Source: Welwitschia mirabilis (lineage: Eukaryota > Gnetophyta > Gnetopsida > Welwitschiales). From it: a stretch of 64,000 nt of DNA. A program made the translations under genes and the position numbers. The notes below the pieces were generated by a model. That model had not been told where the DNA came from, did no database searches, and worked only from the letters and a program-made list of their open reading frames with translations. Of the stretch, positions 22,590 through 35,470 are shown piece by piece; position 1 is the first letter of the stretch, and each line of letters opens with the position of its first letter. The DNA lies in assembly GCA_051453625.1 (NCBI GenBank), contig JBOZIK010000001.1:96207083-96271082 (forward strand). The letters run 5' to 3'.

Positions 22590-23480
22590 TAATATCTGCT
22601 GTATCACCTTTTGGACACTTGACCAAATATTCATAAAATAGATTTTACTTTTTAGCCAATTGATTTCTAATCCTTATTATTTTGTATATAAGTATAATCC
22701 ATTATTAATGGTTCTAATTTATTGCATCTTTGCTTTCAATAAAATGATAAAGTTATCTTCAAAGTGGTTACACATTATGTTTAGGTCATATAACCTCATG
22801 TCTTAACCTTCCACCTTAGTAATATAATCCTGAAGAACATCTAATATTATAATAAATAGATAGGGTGAGAAGGGATTCCTTCACCTAATACCTATTACTA
22901 CACTAAAAAAGTCATGAATCTTTTAGTTAATTCTTGAGATGAGTTTAGTGGAAACTTGCATCTACATGATAAGGCTTACAAAGACAAAAGAAAAATACTT
23001 AGTAATCATACCTTAGGAAATCCCAACAAATCATATCATAAAATTTTAAAATATCTAATTTCAATGAACATGTTTTTAACTTTTTATTCTTAATTAAATG
23101 GAAAATTTCATAATAAATATTAATTAATCAAGAATCAATCTATTCTTTGAAAAAGTAGCCTCTTGCTTCTAACCATTTTGTGTAGATAGGGCTAGATTCT
23201 AGTAGCAATCACATTAATATTGCAAACCATTATTAATCTATAATCATGAATTTTGATGGCCTTATGATTTTTTAGAATCATTACTAGATGGGTATTATTC
23301 CAAACATAAGGCACTAATTCCAAAGTAAGTACTTTAACAAAAACATTTTCTATTGATTTATCAATTAATTCCAAAAACTTCTTAAAGAGTTATACTGACT
23401 AAACATTAAATCCAAGGCTTCTATTTAACTTCATTTTATTTAGGACATTCCACACTTTATTTCCCTCTAGCTTTTGAAAT
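22590..23480 (-). pseudogene. L1 ORF2 reverse transcriptase
   Basis: From the N-terminal side: WNNTHLVMILKNHKAIKIHD then YRLIMVCNINVIATRI (23300-23195), matching W-x-TF-VLIPK..FRPISLCNVxYKI. KTCSLKLDILKFYDM near 23060 matches CALKIDLRKAYD with both Asp kept. FSPYLFIIILDVLQDYI near 22870 matches PLSPYLF-x-x-MDVL. HFEDNFIILLKA near 22755 is the FADD catalytic box, changed to FEDN. Then GLEIN..KSKIYF, the GLKVN-x-x-KS block. Very clear family match; inactive. Confidence 0.92.
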
Positions 23481-23849
23481 GGATTGATCCCTTGCTAAGA
23501 TTTTGTTCATAGCATTGATAAATAGGCCTTGCTCTTATTCAACCATAATTCTTGAAAATTTTCTATAAAGGGTTTGGGAATTAATTTCTCTTAAAAGTTT
23601 GATTTCTCCATTTTACCTCATAGATTGTATTATATTTTCTCTTTTAATTTATTAAGTTAAGGAAATTTTTAGATTTGCTATCTTATCCTTTAGCTAATTC
23701 ACATGATCGCTTTATCTCCAATAGATCTTCTCTTGATCCTATCTGAACTATATTTCTCTTAACATTTCCTTAAAAGCTTTCCTTTTTTTAAAATTTTATT
23801 ACCATTATCTCCTCCACCTTTTTATTCATTGATTTAGCAGTTGTATATT

Positions 23850-24690
23850 TTTCATTAATATATTAATTAGATTTTCCAAGCTATTCTTCTAGTGATTTTT
23901 AATATACAAGAATATTTCTCCTTTCTTAACTAAGTATTCTCAAAAACAAATCTGCAACTTTTCCTTTAAGTCTTCTCTATGATTAAGAAAATTAATTGGT
24001 GGTCTAAGTACAAACATTTCTCATCTTTTAAAAACCAATGTTTTTCCTTGGCTATAGCATAATAAATGAGGAAATAGTCAATTTTAAAAAGGATTCATTA
24101 ATTCCTCTCTCTTTGGTTTAATCATATAAATTAAACCCTATGAATAGGCATGTTAATAAGGTTTATCTTTATTATCAAACTCTCAAGCTTTGCAATACCA
24201 TAGTATTTTCACTCTCCTTCTTCCTCATTTTTCCTTAGGGCTAAGCATTTAATTAAACTCTCTAATTAAGATGCATTTTTTTTTTTTACCTTATACCTAT
24301 TCTGAGAGCTATTTCCAAACTTTCATTTTCATTGTTTGAGTTTGTAGCTCATAAATATTTAATGTATACAAGTTTTAAATACTAAAGATTTAAAGCCATC
24401 TATTATCCTTTATTCTTATACAATTAATGTCTTTTTTAAATAAGATGATTAGATTGTCATGGCTAGGCACCTACTCTACTTGCTAGTTCTTATTAAGATT
24501 TATGATATGCTATGCCTTTTGTAGTTTCATCTCTTAAAGGTAAACTATACTTATATCCTTATTGCTTACTAACTCTTGAATTATTTTATTTTTTAAGGTA
24601 GACTTCATAATTATAATATTCTAACTTATAATATTCATGTATCAATCTTATTTTTATTTTGTTTTCTTGTAAGTTTCTTAATAGTATTCT
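23850..24690 (-). pseudogene. L1 ORF2 endonuclease (EEP family)
   Basis: Minus strand: IIQELVSNKDISIVYL then EMKLQ near 24580-24510 matches the LQETKL active-site strand, with Gln lost to a stop. DNLIILFKKD near 24430 matches GGILVLW. Later LFIGFNLYD and TKEREELM match the WSN-x-RE block, and near 24050-23990 GKTLVFKR and RPPINF match the SDHxPI end of the fold. Nicks target DNA in live LINEs. Confidence 0.75.
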
Positions 24691-24949
24691 AGGAACCATT
24701 TACTATATTATCGATAGATTTTTTTTTTTTAGTATTATCTATAGTTGTTTATCTTTCTAACTTCTTATTTTTTATTTTTTATGCATTGCTGATGTAAGTT
24801 AAGTTTAATTCTAACTTAGAGCCTAATTTAGAATTAGAATATAAAGGATCACTACTTAAAGAGGTGAATCTATTTGGTAGGATGGTTTTGCCTACTTAGA
24901 ACTTTTACCTCATTTGTTTGTGAAGGTAGGAGACTTCTTGTTATTTATC

Positions 24950-25720
24950 TGTGATCTTTGCAAGGTTTTCTTCCTCTAAATTAGGCTTCATATGAATAAT
25001 ATTTTCACTTTTTTCATTCTTTTTATCATCTAAAAATTGTCTTTATCTTTCCCGAACTAACATGCCTCTAAATTGTATAAATATTTTATATGTTTAACAT
25101 TCTATGTAGGTTATGGTTTTATGTCCCTTTCTCCCACATCTATTATAGGTAATATCTTTCAATTTTGGATAAAACCTGACTGAGTGCCCTATTGAGCCAC
25201 ACTAATTACATAATTTGGAGATGTTTTCCTTTTTTTTATTAAGTTTATCCATTTAAAGCTATGTAATAGTTTAAAATGTTTTAGGATTCTAGTCAAATCT
25301 AAGTTTATCCAAGTGCCAAATCATGCCAAAACCATTATTATTTCATTTAATGTTACTAGATCTTTCTTGATGATTTCTACAAAATGACTTGTCCAATCCC
25401 TAAAAAATTCTTGATTCTAGAGTGCTAAACTAATGCCTTATAATTTTACTAAAATAGGTAGCTTTTGGAAGACCTTACTAGTATCCTTACTAGGTCTCCA
25501 TTTAACTAAAGCTAGTTCTGTAGCACTAAAGAACTAATGGCCTTTAATAATTACATTTTTAATATCCCCCTTAGATTCAAACTTAAATAAAATCATCCTG
25601 TTTACTAGTGCTATCCCTAAACTACTGCTATGTCCATTTACTTAATAGCTATCCATTTCCTATTGGATTCTAAACTAGGGTGAGGCCTAACCAAAACAAA
25701 ATGGTCTAAAAGGCTAAAAT
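24950..25720 (-). pseudogene. L1 ORF1: DUF4283 and zinc knuckles
   Basis: Minus-strand frame: ILFKFESKGDIKNVIIKGH near 25600 matches F-FRF-x-x-E-D-x-x-VL-GPW. LPILVKL near 25450 matches VPVWVRLPGLP, and NQEFFRDWTSHFVEIIK follows. Then two knuckles: CGSIGHSVRF near 25190 (first Cys followed by a stop, last Cys Tyr) and RCGRKGHKTITY near 25130. This ORF1 organisation is typical of plant L1 RNA-binding proteins. Confidence 0.88.
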
Positions 25721-26059
25721 TGAATTTTTCCTCATCATAGGTATAGTAATTTTAGGAAATATTCATCTTAAGGATGCTATTATCCTTAAAATATTTCATA
25801 TAATTAGGATCTATTAACTTACCTAGTAGAAACACTAGCTAGGGTTTACAACCTATACTGCCTAAAGCTCCACTCAGACTTGGAAAAACCCTAAGTTACT
25901 ACTTAAATTCTACCAAGTTGTAACTAAAGTTCTCTCCTAACATCCCCTCATTACCTCTCCCTATCTCATTAGCCACTTCTTCCACCTAATATTGAGTCTT
26001 TAAAATGCTCTTCTCACTCCTCCTGTTATTAAGAGAATCCCTAAAATAACCTTAAAAAT

Positions 26060-28850
26060 AACTTATTTAATATTGAGCATTATTTTCTTTAGGAAGATAG
26101 ATTTCTATTTTAAGTACTTATTTCATGCAAAGAATTATTTTTATTCTAGATTAACTTAAATAGAAAAAATAGAAATATTTTACACAACTTTATCTTTCAC
26201 GACTTTGACAAAAAGATTAAATGTAGAAGGCCTGTGTATAAGGAAAAATTTTTGATATAATAAAATTACATATTGTATGATTTTAAAACTTGTTTTATCT
26301 TAACTTCCAGATTTGGTTTATGAATTTATCAACAGTGGCTTCTTTTGCTACTTTTATGGCTAATTCTGTAGCTTCTCTGATAGATTCATCTAGTTGAATA
26401 AGTTACTTAGGCTTGGTAGGTACTACTAGTTTAAAACTTAAACTTTGATGAAGCTTCTTTAGTTAAGCGTGAAGCTCATTAATAATTTTTTATGACTTGT
26501 TAAGGATATTTTCATTTTTATTCTTTTTTATATAAGATCCATTCCCTTCCTTTTAAGTTAATTAACTTAACCTATGTTTCTTGAAGCTATTGTCAAAATG
26601 CCTTATTATTACTATTTACCTTTGCTAACTCTTCTTTCTATTTATTTTATGCATCTTATAATTTTTCTTTATATTTTTCAAAAGTTTGAAAGAATTTCTT
26701 TGAAAACTCTTCCTTCTCATATTTTAATTTATTTATTTCATGTTAAAGCTACTTCTTTTGCTATTGCAAATGGTTGCACCTACTACATGTAGTCTTGTCT
26801 CATCTATATTTTTTACTTGAATCATCTTAGATCTATAGGAAGAGTAAAAATGTTTTAGACTTATTTATTTATTAACATTTCTTAAATTATGTTGTTTTTT
26901 ACCATTTCATCTTTATCAAGATCCTAGATTTAAGAGTATATAAGCTATTGCAATGGTTTATTCTCTCAATTCTTAAAAGAGTGTTGTGTTGATTTTATAT
27001 ATTATAGGATTTTTAATGAATATTTTTAAGATTATATTATTAATAGTACTTTTATAATAATCATGTGTGTAGTAATTGTGCTTCATTTATGTTGATAAAG
27101 TTTTTATACTTGTTCAAGATTTTACATAAATTCCACCTATTTCAACTAGGAAAAAAATATGTCTTCTTTTCAAAAGTGATCAAAAACTTTTCTTGTCTCT
27201 TATGCCCCTTCATTAATATTTCTATTTCATGATTCATTTGATTCTTACCCTTTGTTTTGGCTATTTCTAATTGCTATTTGAAAGAAGTAGGTTGTCCTTA
27301 TTATAGTGATTACTTTATGATGTTAATTGTTCTAGATGTTTTACCATTCTTTATTTTTATTTTCATCCTCTTTTTCTAATGTAAGGTTTTATATTTCTCT
27401 AAGATTAATTTTGGTAAACTCTTTAATAAAGTAATAATTTTCTCTATAATTCTATTCAAAAGTTTGATAGCTAGGATAAGATTCCTTTATATATAGAAAA
27501 CAAGAAGTCTAGTCTATTCATGGTATGCTTCATGTTTCAATTTTATTGTAGTTAATTCTAATAAAATTATAATATACTATAATGTAAAAGGATGTATTCT
27601 TGCTTTAAATTATGAAGCCTTTTAAATTCTATACTTGTGAAATAAGATGCTTACATTTGCTACAAGTGAAACAAACTTTTATTTCATTCATACATAATGA
27701 AGTAAGCATAATTTATACCATGGATATGAAGTTATTTTTTCTCAAGGCATGATTCATGCCAAAAGGAGCTTGATACATCCTTCATAATATAGTGAAATAT
27801 CTATTAAATTTACTATGTATTTTCTAATAGACTATTAATTTATTAAAAATATTTAGAAAACATATACCTTACATATCTCTTCTCATAAGAAAATTGTATT
27901 TTTGTTTTACTTAACTTTATATTACTAAGTTCTTAACATAAGCTATTGAGGTTAAGATTTATTTACTATTTTTTTTCAAAAATAGGCTCTTTTTGTAAAA
28001 TAATAAATTCATTTGCATAGGTACTTAACTAAAAGCAAAAATGCTTTTTTGATATCTCATGTGGTATTGATATCTAGGAAAAAATAATCTAAACCTATTT
28101 ATTTGGATTTTTTTAACATTCTTTAGTAATATTAGTATATGATGCACACTCAACATATCATGCTTCGTAAAAATAAAATTAGGAAGGAGATAGATTTTTC
28201 CTAATACTTCATGTAAATTATCATGAACTTTAATAAGTTTAAATTACTTCAATTTGCACTCTTATAAATTATTTATACTAGTTAAGATATCTGCAATTTC
28301 AATGATAGAATGATACATGAAATGGTCAAGGAGGGAGAATAGAAAGAATAATAAAAAGGCATAATTCCATTAATATAAGAAAATTCTATATAGAGTAGCA
28401 ATAATTTACATACTTAGAGGACATTAAAAAACATAAAATAATGACACTTCAAACTTGTAGAGCTTACCTTCATAGTGATAAAGAGGTAAAATAAGTATTA
28501 ATTTTAACACTTTTATAGGTCTGTTTTCTATATTTTACCACAAACTTTTATAATAATTTTACAAAATTTTTAAATTTTTGTTTAGCTGATAAGATAACAT
28601 ATTTATTACCAAACCTGGTAAAGTGTGTTACATTAATTTTTGCAAGTGCACATCCTAAGTATACATCTATATTATTTCTTTAAGAAAGAATATTTAGATG
28701 ATGTTAATACTAATTTCATCAATAGTATTTTAAAATGTAAGAATGGACAAAATAGGTCTTTGTGTCTTGTTGTGAAGAAAAATATAAATTCTTATTTTTT
28801 TCATCCTTTAGACATGATACTTCAGTGGTTGATGAATTTTCTCTTCATTG
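26060..28850. other. Unassigned 2.8 kb between LINE L1 and E4
   Basis: No LTR, RT or integrase motif could be read on either strand. The only protein-like stretch is the minus-strand coiled-coil segment listed separately. The block near 28620-28675 (TTGCAAGTGCACATCCTAAG) resembles the start of some plant LTRs, but no partner copy was found. Confidence 0.5.
26290..26775 (-). pseudogene. Charged, coiled-coil-like decayed reading frame
   Basis: Minus strand with few stops and strong Lys/Glu content: EEFSKKFFQTFEKYKEKL and KEELAKVNSNNKAF near 26720-26600, then after a frame change QLDESIREATELAIKVAKEA and TVDKFINQIWKLR near 26400-26310. The regular spacing suggests an alpha-helical coiled coil. 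The family is not recognised: it could be a retroelement gag N-terminus or a host gene fragment. No start or stop can be assigned. Confidence 0.4.
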
Positions 28851-29313
28851 AATAAGAAGAACAGTGTGTCAATTATGCTATCAACTTTTTAAGTTTAAAA
28901 CTTTGTCACTAGTTGTGTTTGTAGAACATCTCTAACATGCTCAATTTGTAAATCTTATTAATGGCTTTATAGATTTTGCTAGTGAAACAAATAAATTTAT
29001 TTTACTTCATTAATAGTTATAACCTATGATTGTAAGGTTTAAAGTTTATTAATGAACTTTATTTTTGCTATCACTTATGTATCAGGATGAAGCCATGAAA
29101 TTTGATATGATAATAAAATTTGAAGTAAGAATGCTCTATCATCATGTTATAATTAATTACATAAGATTAAGTAGTCTCATAGATATAAAAATAGAAGTAA
29201 AGTATAAAATTGTTTAATATATTCAAAATTTAATTTAAAGTAGTTGAAGAGTTAATGCTTAGGCATAAAAAATTATTAGGAATAGTATTTTAGGTAGGTA
29301 GTTTATGGATGAA
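28850..29313 (-). pseudogene. E4 host element, RNase H side fragment
   Basis: Minus-strand NKFICFTSKIYKAINKIYKL near 29000-28940 resembles YRRFI-x-x-FSKI-x-x-PL of the RT thumb, and SFKLKKLIA the following AF-x-x-LK-x-L. The DNA at 29080-29140 matches E2 at 18980-19030. It is cut at 29313 by element E3 and resumes at 40596. Confidence 0.55.
29309..29313. repeat. Target site duplication of E3, left copy
   Basis: ATGAA just before the 5' LTR; the same 5 bp follow the 3' LTR at 40596-40600. Confidence 0.85.
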
Positions 29314-30128
29314 TGTTGGAGCTCAATTTGATATACTTTTTATGTCTATTTTATATCTAATTATGATGTGGTTCTTAGATGGTTTAGTAATAACTGGAAG
29401 TAGACTAATAAATCATACATTCTATTTTATATCTACTTAAAGTGAAGATTTTTTTAATCTATTATTTTGCATGGGACTTGCATATGTAGAAGTTATGAAC
29501 AATATATTTAAAAGTAGTTTTACTATAGACATATAGCAAGTAGTGATTAGCCATAAATTTAGGCTATTTTGTTTATTAAAGCCTAATGTTTTTGAAGGTA
29601 TAATAAGATAATGTATTCATTACTAATCTCTTGACACTTATTAGGTAATAGAAAATAAGGAGTTAACAAGACCTCTCATTTCAAGAATCCATGATCTTAT
29701 TCTTTATTCTATTATTTTTATAGTGCTCTCTTTTTACTTTGTTTATTAGCATGCTCTTAATTTTAAAGAAGCAAGTACAAGATTCCATTAGTACTAATCA
29801 TAGTAGCTCAGTGAAATTTATATTTTTATTTATTTGATGTACCTCATTATTAATAACTTGATAGGTTATCACCTATTCATTTATTCATAATGAAGTAAGG
29901 CTAGTATAATAGTATTTGTTATAATAGGAAATTTTAATTACTACTAGTTTAATAATCATTTATCTTAGGATTAAGAGTTCAAAGAAAAGTTAAAAACCTA
30001 TTCTTTTCATATTAAATTGTTCATGCTATAAATGTTGTACATATCATAATAGAAAATACATCTAGAATATTTTAACTATGTTACCTCCATAGGAAGGATG
30101 ACAAGAGTTGAAAAGAAAATCCCCAATA
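29314..30128 (+). repeat. E3 5' LTR (815 bp)
   Basis: Starts TGTTGGAGCTCAATTT and ends CCCCAATA (ancestral CA end lost). It aligns along its whole length with 39806-40595, for example around 29540-29620 with 40030-40090. Confidence 0.9.
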
Positions 30129-30130
30129 TT

Positions 30131-30146
30131 TTAGAGCATTAATGGG
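30131..30146 (+). other. Candidate E3 primer binding site
   Basis: TTAGAGCATTAATGGG begins 2 bp after the LTR. Against the tRNA-Asp site it keeps C, TT and GGG and shows five G-to-A or C-to-T changes, but also four other differences, so the assignment is tentative. A Met-tRNA site fits worse. Confidence 0.4.
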
Positions 30147-30639
30147 AAGGTACTTATATTCTTAGATAAATTTACAGGTGAAAATTCTACATAAGATTCA
30201 TAAGAGTTGTAAATTTTATAAAGGAAACATTGGATGATAAGAAAGAAAATAAAGGAGATAAAAAAGTAATTTAACAAACATTCATGAAGCTTTTCTTACA
30301 AAGAGTACGAGAATATTGTATAGTTATCACCCAACCCTTTTAAGATTATGCTTTTAGATTCTATAGAGTCTGATAGAAAGAGATAAGATAAGGGATCTTA
30401 ATTTAAAACAAGAAGAGTTCATTTATTTTTTCACTCAGGTTTAAATCTTCTTAATAAAGAACAGGTTAAAGAAGACATATAGCACTTAGAAGAATTTTAC
30501 TTAGAGTTTTTAAATAATCAAGTAAAGAAGGATAATTGAGTAGACATTACAACTATGATACATAACCAATAGGAAATGGTTACTGCTCAGCTAGAAATTC
30601 CTAGACCACTATGTGAATCCTTGCAAAATAAAGGTAGAG

Positions 30640-31260
30640 TATTTTATGACCTTATCAATTTGTCAATAGGAGAGGATATGGAGATTAAAATTTTTTTTTG
30701 TTATACCTAAATACTTAGGGAAGGAAGAAGATGATCTTCTGCAATTTTTAATAGATCTAGAATCATACCTCTGTACCTTGGATAAACCTTCCTAATTATA
30801 TTTAAAATGGCTTTGATATAGAATGCTTGTAATTAGTTTTATAAGTCCTCACTATTTCATAGTGATTCAAGAGGAGATGAAAACTACTTTTATTAATAGG
30901 TATTTCACTCATTCTAAGGTCCAAGACCTTAGGAAGAAAATAATAGGGCTTAGATAACACAAAGATAAAGATTATGTTACTACCTTTAAAATATTTTGAT
31001 TTTATGCTACACATTATCCTATAAATGATATTGAAGATTAGACTTTAGTGGGATACTTTGTATAAGGACTATAGCCTCTTACTAGGAAAATGATTGATTT
31101 CACTTGTTAGGAGAATTTCATGAATTTATCCATTGTTCAGTATTGTGTAAAGTTACAGAGTTTATAGGAATAAAGTAAAACTTGATAGACTAATAAGAGT
31201 GACATGACCACATTAGGAAAGTAACTTTGACAAGTGTGTAATGTGGGAGTTACCAAAGAT
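30640..31260 (+). pseudogene. E3 gag
   Basis: Plus strand with stops: VIQEEMKTTFINRYFTHSKV and QDLRKKIIGLR from about 30860, then KDYVTTFKIF, VGYFV-GL, LTRKMIDFTC and ENFMNLSIVQY to about 31140. The order matches the Retrotrans_gag pattern F-x-x-RYF..L-x-LKQ..ESVxEYxxxFR..FxxGL..R-x-x-D. About 500 bp of leader (30147-30640) precede it. Confidence 0.75.
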
Positions 31261-32270
31261 ATGCCTATAATAGTTCAGCCATTAAAAGAAACTTTAAGAG
31301 AAGAAAATTTTTTCTCTAAAAGAGATGACAACGACTTGGGTTCAAATTAAGAATGAAAAGATAGAAGCCTTTTCTTCTAAGTATACAAAATCTGAGACTA
31401 GGTAGTGTCTATTAAGTCAAGTAAGTAATCATAATGTTGATCACTATTCCACCCTTCCATTTTGTCAAAATTTAGGTTTGGAAGAAATGTTCATTCTAAA
31501 CCAAACTGTACCTAGCTCTTTCCTACAACCATTAAGGTCGTTTATTGGAACAAATAAGAATAGGTTTCAGAAGTTATTTGGATTATAATTCTATACTAAT
31601 TAAATTGATGGCTTTAATTTTATATAATAGTCTATAAATTAGAATTATGGTTTAGTTTCAAGTGTGCCCTCTTTACCTTCAAACCAGTCCATCACTTTAG
31701 AAATAATTCAACATTCATTGAAGATGCAATTTAAAAATCTTCATATTGCAGTCAATCAAACAAATGGAAATATAACCAAGATAATAGGCTTAATGTAGTA
31801 AATAATTTACTCTAATTCATGTGAATAAGGATCTTTACCTTTTAATTCACAACTAAACCTACACTAAATATAGGACTTCAAGGTTCTAATAAGAAGTGGA
31901 GTAGGAGCAGACACACCAAATAAGGGTGAGTTAGATGTGGAGGAGATCAATAATGGCTAAAATACAACTATAGAATAGCAGTAATAGTAAGTAAAAGATT
32001 AGAATAGTCCTACTTAAATAGAACAACCTCCCTATGAAAAGTGCTTAAAAAATAATGATGAAGATTCAAATCAGTACCTTAAATTCTTATTACAGGAAGT
32101 TACCATTCCAATGCTACTCTAAAAACTTTTGAAGGATAATAAAAGATATAATTTTTTTTTAAGTATTTGGTTCAAAAGAATTAAAAAAGAAAGCTATTAA
32201 AAAATATTTATTTGGTATATCAATTATTTTTACAACTCAACAAACAAAGTTCAAAATATAAGGATCTAAT
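31260..32270 (+). other. E3 gag-protease spacer
   Basis: Expected to hold the gag C-terminus and nucleocapsid. Asn/Ser-rich remnants are readable, but no zinc knuckle could be identified with confidence. Confidence 0.5.
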
Positions 32271-32274
32271 ATCT

Positions 32275-32645
32275 ACAACATTGACAATTACTTTAAAAGA
32301 TAACTTTTTGCTTCATCATTGTTTAATTAGATTTGGTTCTAGTGTGAATATTATTCCTAAACATATCATTAAATGGTTGAAGTTGTAGGATAGAATAGAG
32401 ATTATTAATGTTATGTTTGAAAGTACTGATAAATCACTAAAATGGGCCATAAGGGTATTGAAAAACATAGTGGTTTAAGTTAAAAAAGGTTATAACCCTA
32501 TTGATTTTATAGTTTTTGAGGTTAATATAAGTAATAGTTACCCTTTATTTTTAGGATGGGCTTTGCTAGAAATAATAAAGGGGGTAATCAACATAAGAAG
32601 TGATGTCATAACTCACAATTTAGAAGTAAAAAGTTTGATGTAAAG
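32275..32645 (+). pseudogene. E3 retropepsin
   Basis: LIRFGSSVNIIPKHIIKWL near 32315-32375 is the active-site region (usual D-x-G-S/A-S-V-N-I-I); the catalytic Asp is missing. Then GYNPIDFIVFEVNISNSYPL and FLGWALLEIIKGVINIRSD near 32485-32605, matching the LLGRPWL-x-x-x-x-AV block. Gag-Pol processing enzyme in live relatives. Confidence 0.82.
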
Positions 32646-33334
32646 GTATATAACACTACTGAAAAACACACAAGTTTGATTGATAAGGAGTTAGTTAGTG
32701 TGAGTAATCTAAGTTTTATAAACATATTTAACTTAATGTAATCTAAAATAGTAAATGAAAATATTTGAGTTTTATATTTTAATCACTCATTTTTACAATT
32801 TATAGAATATCTTTTATTAGTAAAATAGTCCCTTAACTCATCTAGTCCTTATAATTTGAATGAAGTTCTAATGGGGTCTGCATCACATTTTGAAGGAGAT
32901 GAAATAATTAAGAGTTTAAGTGAATAAGAAAATTGAGTATGACTGGGTAGCAATTATCTTCTAAGTGAGAATGAACTATTAACATTAACTGTCATAAGTG
33001 AAAAGAGCCCATTGTAATCCTTACAAATTAAATCATTGGCCTTTCACTTGAAGTATGTTTTTATGATTAATATAATAACAAGAATAAAGATTAATTGAAC
33101 TCTCAAAAAATAAAGTTAAAGCCTTCCCATGAACTCATGATGATCTTGTTAAAGTTCCATCATAAATTGTATAGCATAAAATTTATTTGATGTAAATGTT
33201 AAACCTAAAAAATAGCCATAAAGAAGGTTGAATCTAGCCCTTAAATAAGTTGTTAAAGATGAAATTGTTAAACTACTTAATTAAAGTCTCACTTATTGAA
33301 TTATAAATAGTGAGTTGGTAAGTCCTATAATGGT

Positions 33335-34030
33335 TTTTCCTAAGAAAGGTAATAAATGGTGGGTTTGTATTTATTTTCATAAGCTTAATTAATTAATAGA
33401 AAAGATCACTTTTAACTATGATTTATTGATAAAGTTTTAGAAATAATACAAGCTGATAATTATTACTATTTTTTGGATGGTTATAGTGGATACAACCAAA
33501 TCTACATTTCTCTAGAGAATCAACCTTTAATGACATTTACTTTTCCATTCAATATGTATGCATTTTAGCATTTGCCTTTTAAGTTGTATAAAGCTCTTAG
33601 TACATTTCAGAGGACAATGTAAGGTATTTTTACTAATCTTATTGATAACTTCATGGAAGTATTTATAAATAATTTTTTATTATGGGGTGATTTATTTGAT
33701 TAAAAATTGAGAAATTTAGAATTAGTTTTGAATAAATATATAGAGAGTGGTCTCAAATAAAGTTGGGAAAAATAATTTTTTATGCTTACTAAAGGAGTAG
33801 TATTAGGTCATGTTATTTGTCATGAAGGTTTTAAAAGGAATTATTATAAAATTTTAATCATCCAAAATTTTCAACCACCTTCTAATGTTGAGTAATTACA
33901 ATCTTTTCTGGATCACTCAAGATTTTATCATTGCTTCATTAAGAGGTACTTGAAGTTATGTAAACCTTTACCCTCTTACCAAAGAAGGATAATCCATTTT
34001 CTTAGACTAAAATTTGTTAATAAGCCTTTG
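33335..34030 (+). pseudogene. E3 reverse transcriptase
   Basis: KWWVCIYFHKLN near 33355, FLDGYSGYNQIYISLENQ at 33472 (first catalytic Asp kept and the motif perfect), FTFPFNMYAF, LSTFQRTM near 33600, EVFINNFLLWGDLFD near 33655 (catalytic YMDD-type box changed to INN, both Asp to Asn), LELVLNKYIESGLK, FFMLTKGVVLGHVICHEGF near 33780-33830, then FLDHSRFYHCFIKRYLKL. A long, readable RT with few stops, better preserved than those of E1 and E4. Confidence 0.93.
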
Positions 34031-34440
34031 ATAATTTAAAAGAAAAGTTGATTGCTTCCTTAATCCTTCAAGGGCCTAATTAAGATTATCCTTTTGAATT
34101 ACTAACTGATGCTAGTAGCTATGTAATTCAAGCTATTTTGGATCAAAATATGGACAAGAAACATCATGTAATTTCTTTCTTAGCCATAAAATTTAAATGC
34201 TATCCAATGTGAATACTCCATCATAAAAATAAAATTGCTTACTGTTGTGTTATTATTTGATAAATTCCACCATTACCTTATGGGTTTTTACAATAATGTT
34301 TATATAGACCATGCTACACTAAAGTACATGCTAGATAAACTCACTTGAACTCTTTTGTTCTTCCTTGTATTTGGCTTTCCCAAGAATTTGACATTAGCAT
34401 TACTAATAAAAAAGAAATTAAAATCTTATTATTGGTTATC
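34030..34440 (+). pseudogene. E3 RNase H
   Basis: FDNLKEKLIASLILQGPN then YPFELLTDASSYVIQAILDQ near 34088-34150, with catalytic Asp kept (TDAS), HHVISFLAIK, and near 34365-34420 WLSQEFDISITNKKEI, matching the LQEFDLEIRDKKG linker. One of the best conserved catalytic segments in the window. Confidence 0.9.
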
Positions 34441-34529
34441 TCTCTCATTTACTTATTTAGCCTAATAAAGATTATCAAAATAGCTCTTTTGAACTATTTC
34501 TAGACAAAGAAATATTTCATGTTCATACT

Positions 34530-35470
34530 TATTATTCATCTCATCTTGCTCCGTGGTATGTAGACATTGTCAACTACCTTGCGTGTCATCAAATACCTAA
34601 ACATTAGTTTACTCTTGAACATAGGGTATTCTTACATTAAATTAGCTATTATTATTAGATACCTCCTTATCCTTTTAAGATATGTATTGATAACATAATC
34701 ATACAATGTGTACCAGAATGGAAGCATGAAGAAATTTTGAAGTTCAATTATGATGGAGTAGAAGAAAGCCATTTTGATGATAAAAAGACAACAATTAGTG
34801 TTACATCTAGGTTTGTATTGTCCAATCATTTTTAAATATGCCCATAATTTCTTTAAGAAATGTAACAAGTGTCAAGAGGAAGGAAGAAGTGGGAGGAAAA
34901 CTCAAATTATACTTTAACCATTCTTAGAATGTATACCCTTTAATTATTAGGGAAAAGATTTTATAGGGCCTACAAACCCTTTGTCATACAAAAAAATCCT
35001 ATATGCTCATAGTCATATACTATGTAATACATTAGATAGAGGTTATTATAATAATTAAAAACGATGGAAAAATAATATATAAATTTCTTAAAAGTCGTAT
35101 TTTGGCAAGATATAAGTTCTCTTATATCTTAATTTAAATTAAGAAACTCCTTTTTTGAATAATATGATGAGGAAAATCCTAACTTTAAATGGAATTATTT
35201 GCAAAATTACAAATGCATACCACACCCAGAACAATGGACTGATAGTGAAAACTAATAAGGAAATCAAGTGAATGTTAGCTAAGGTGATCAATACCCATAG
35301 GAAAAAATGGAGTGACAAGTTAAATGAGGTACTATAACCATATAGAATAACTTATAGAAATTTTTTGGATTACACATCATATGAATTATTTTATAAGAAA
35401 AAATTTGTATTACTAGCTGAACTTGTCTTTAAATCTCTAAAAGTCATTACTTGCCTTAACATTACAAACC
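34530..35470 (+). pseudogene. E3 integrase
   Basis: VNYLACHQIP near 34570, PYPFKICIDNIIIQCVPEW near 34665 and CNKCQEEGRSGRK near 34865 (finger with both Cys), ECIPFNY and GKDFIGPTNPLS near 34950 (family WGIDFMGPF; Asp kept). YHTQNNGLIVKTNKEIK near 35215, HRKKWSDKLNEVL, YRITYRNFLDYTSYELFY and KKFVLLAEL to about 35430. The second catalytic Asp region is decayed. Confidence 0.9.

Larger units (their letters stand above)
20040..26060 (-). mobile_element. L1-type LINE (L1), nearly full length
   Basis: Minus-strand non-LTR retrotransposon. ORF1 (DUF4283 plus zinc knuckles) lies at 25.72-24.95 kb, and ORF2 (endonuclease, RT, zf-RVT) at about 24.7-21.4 kb. The 3' part (20.07-21.7 kb) is homologous to LINE L2 at 59.65-61.5 kb. 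Heavily mutated, no intact frame. Outer boundaries are approximate. Confidence 0.85.
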
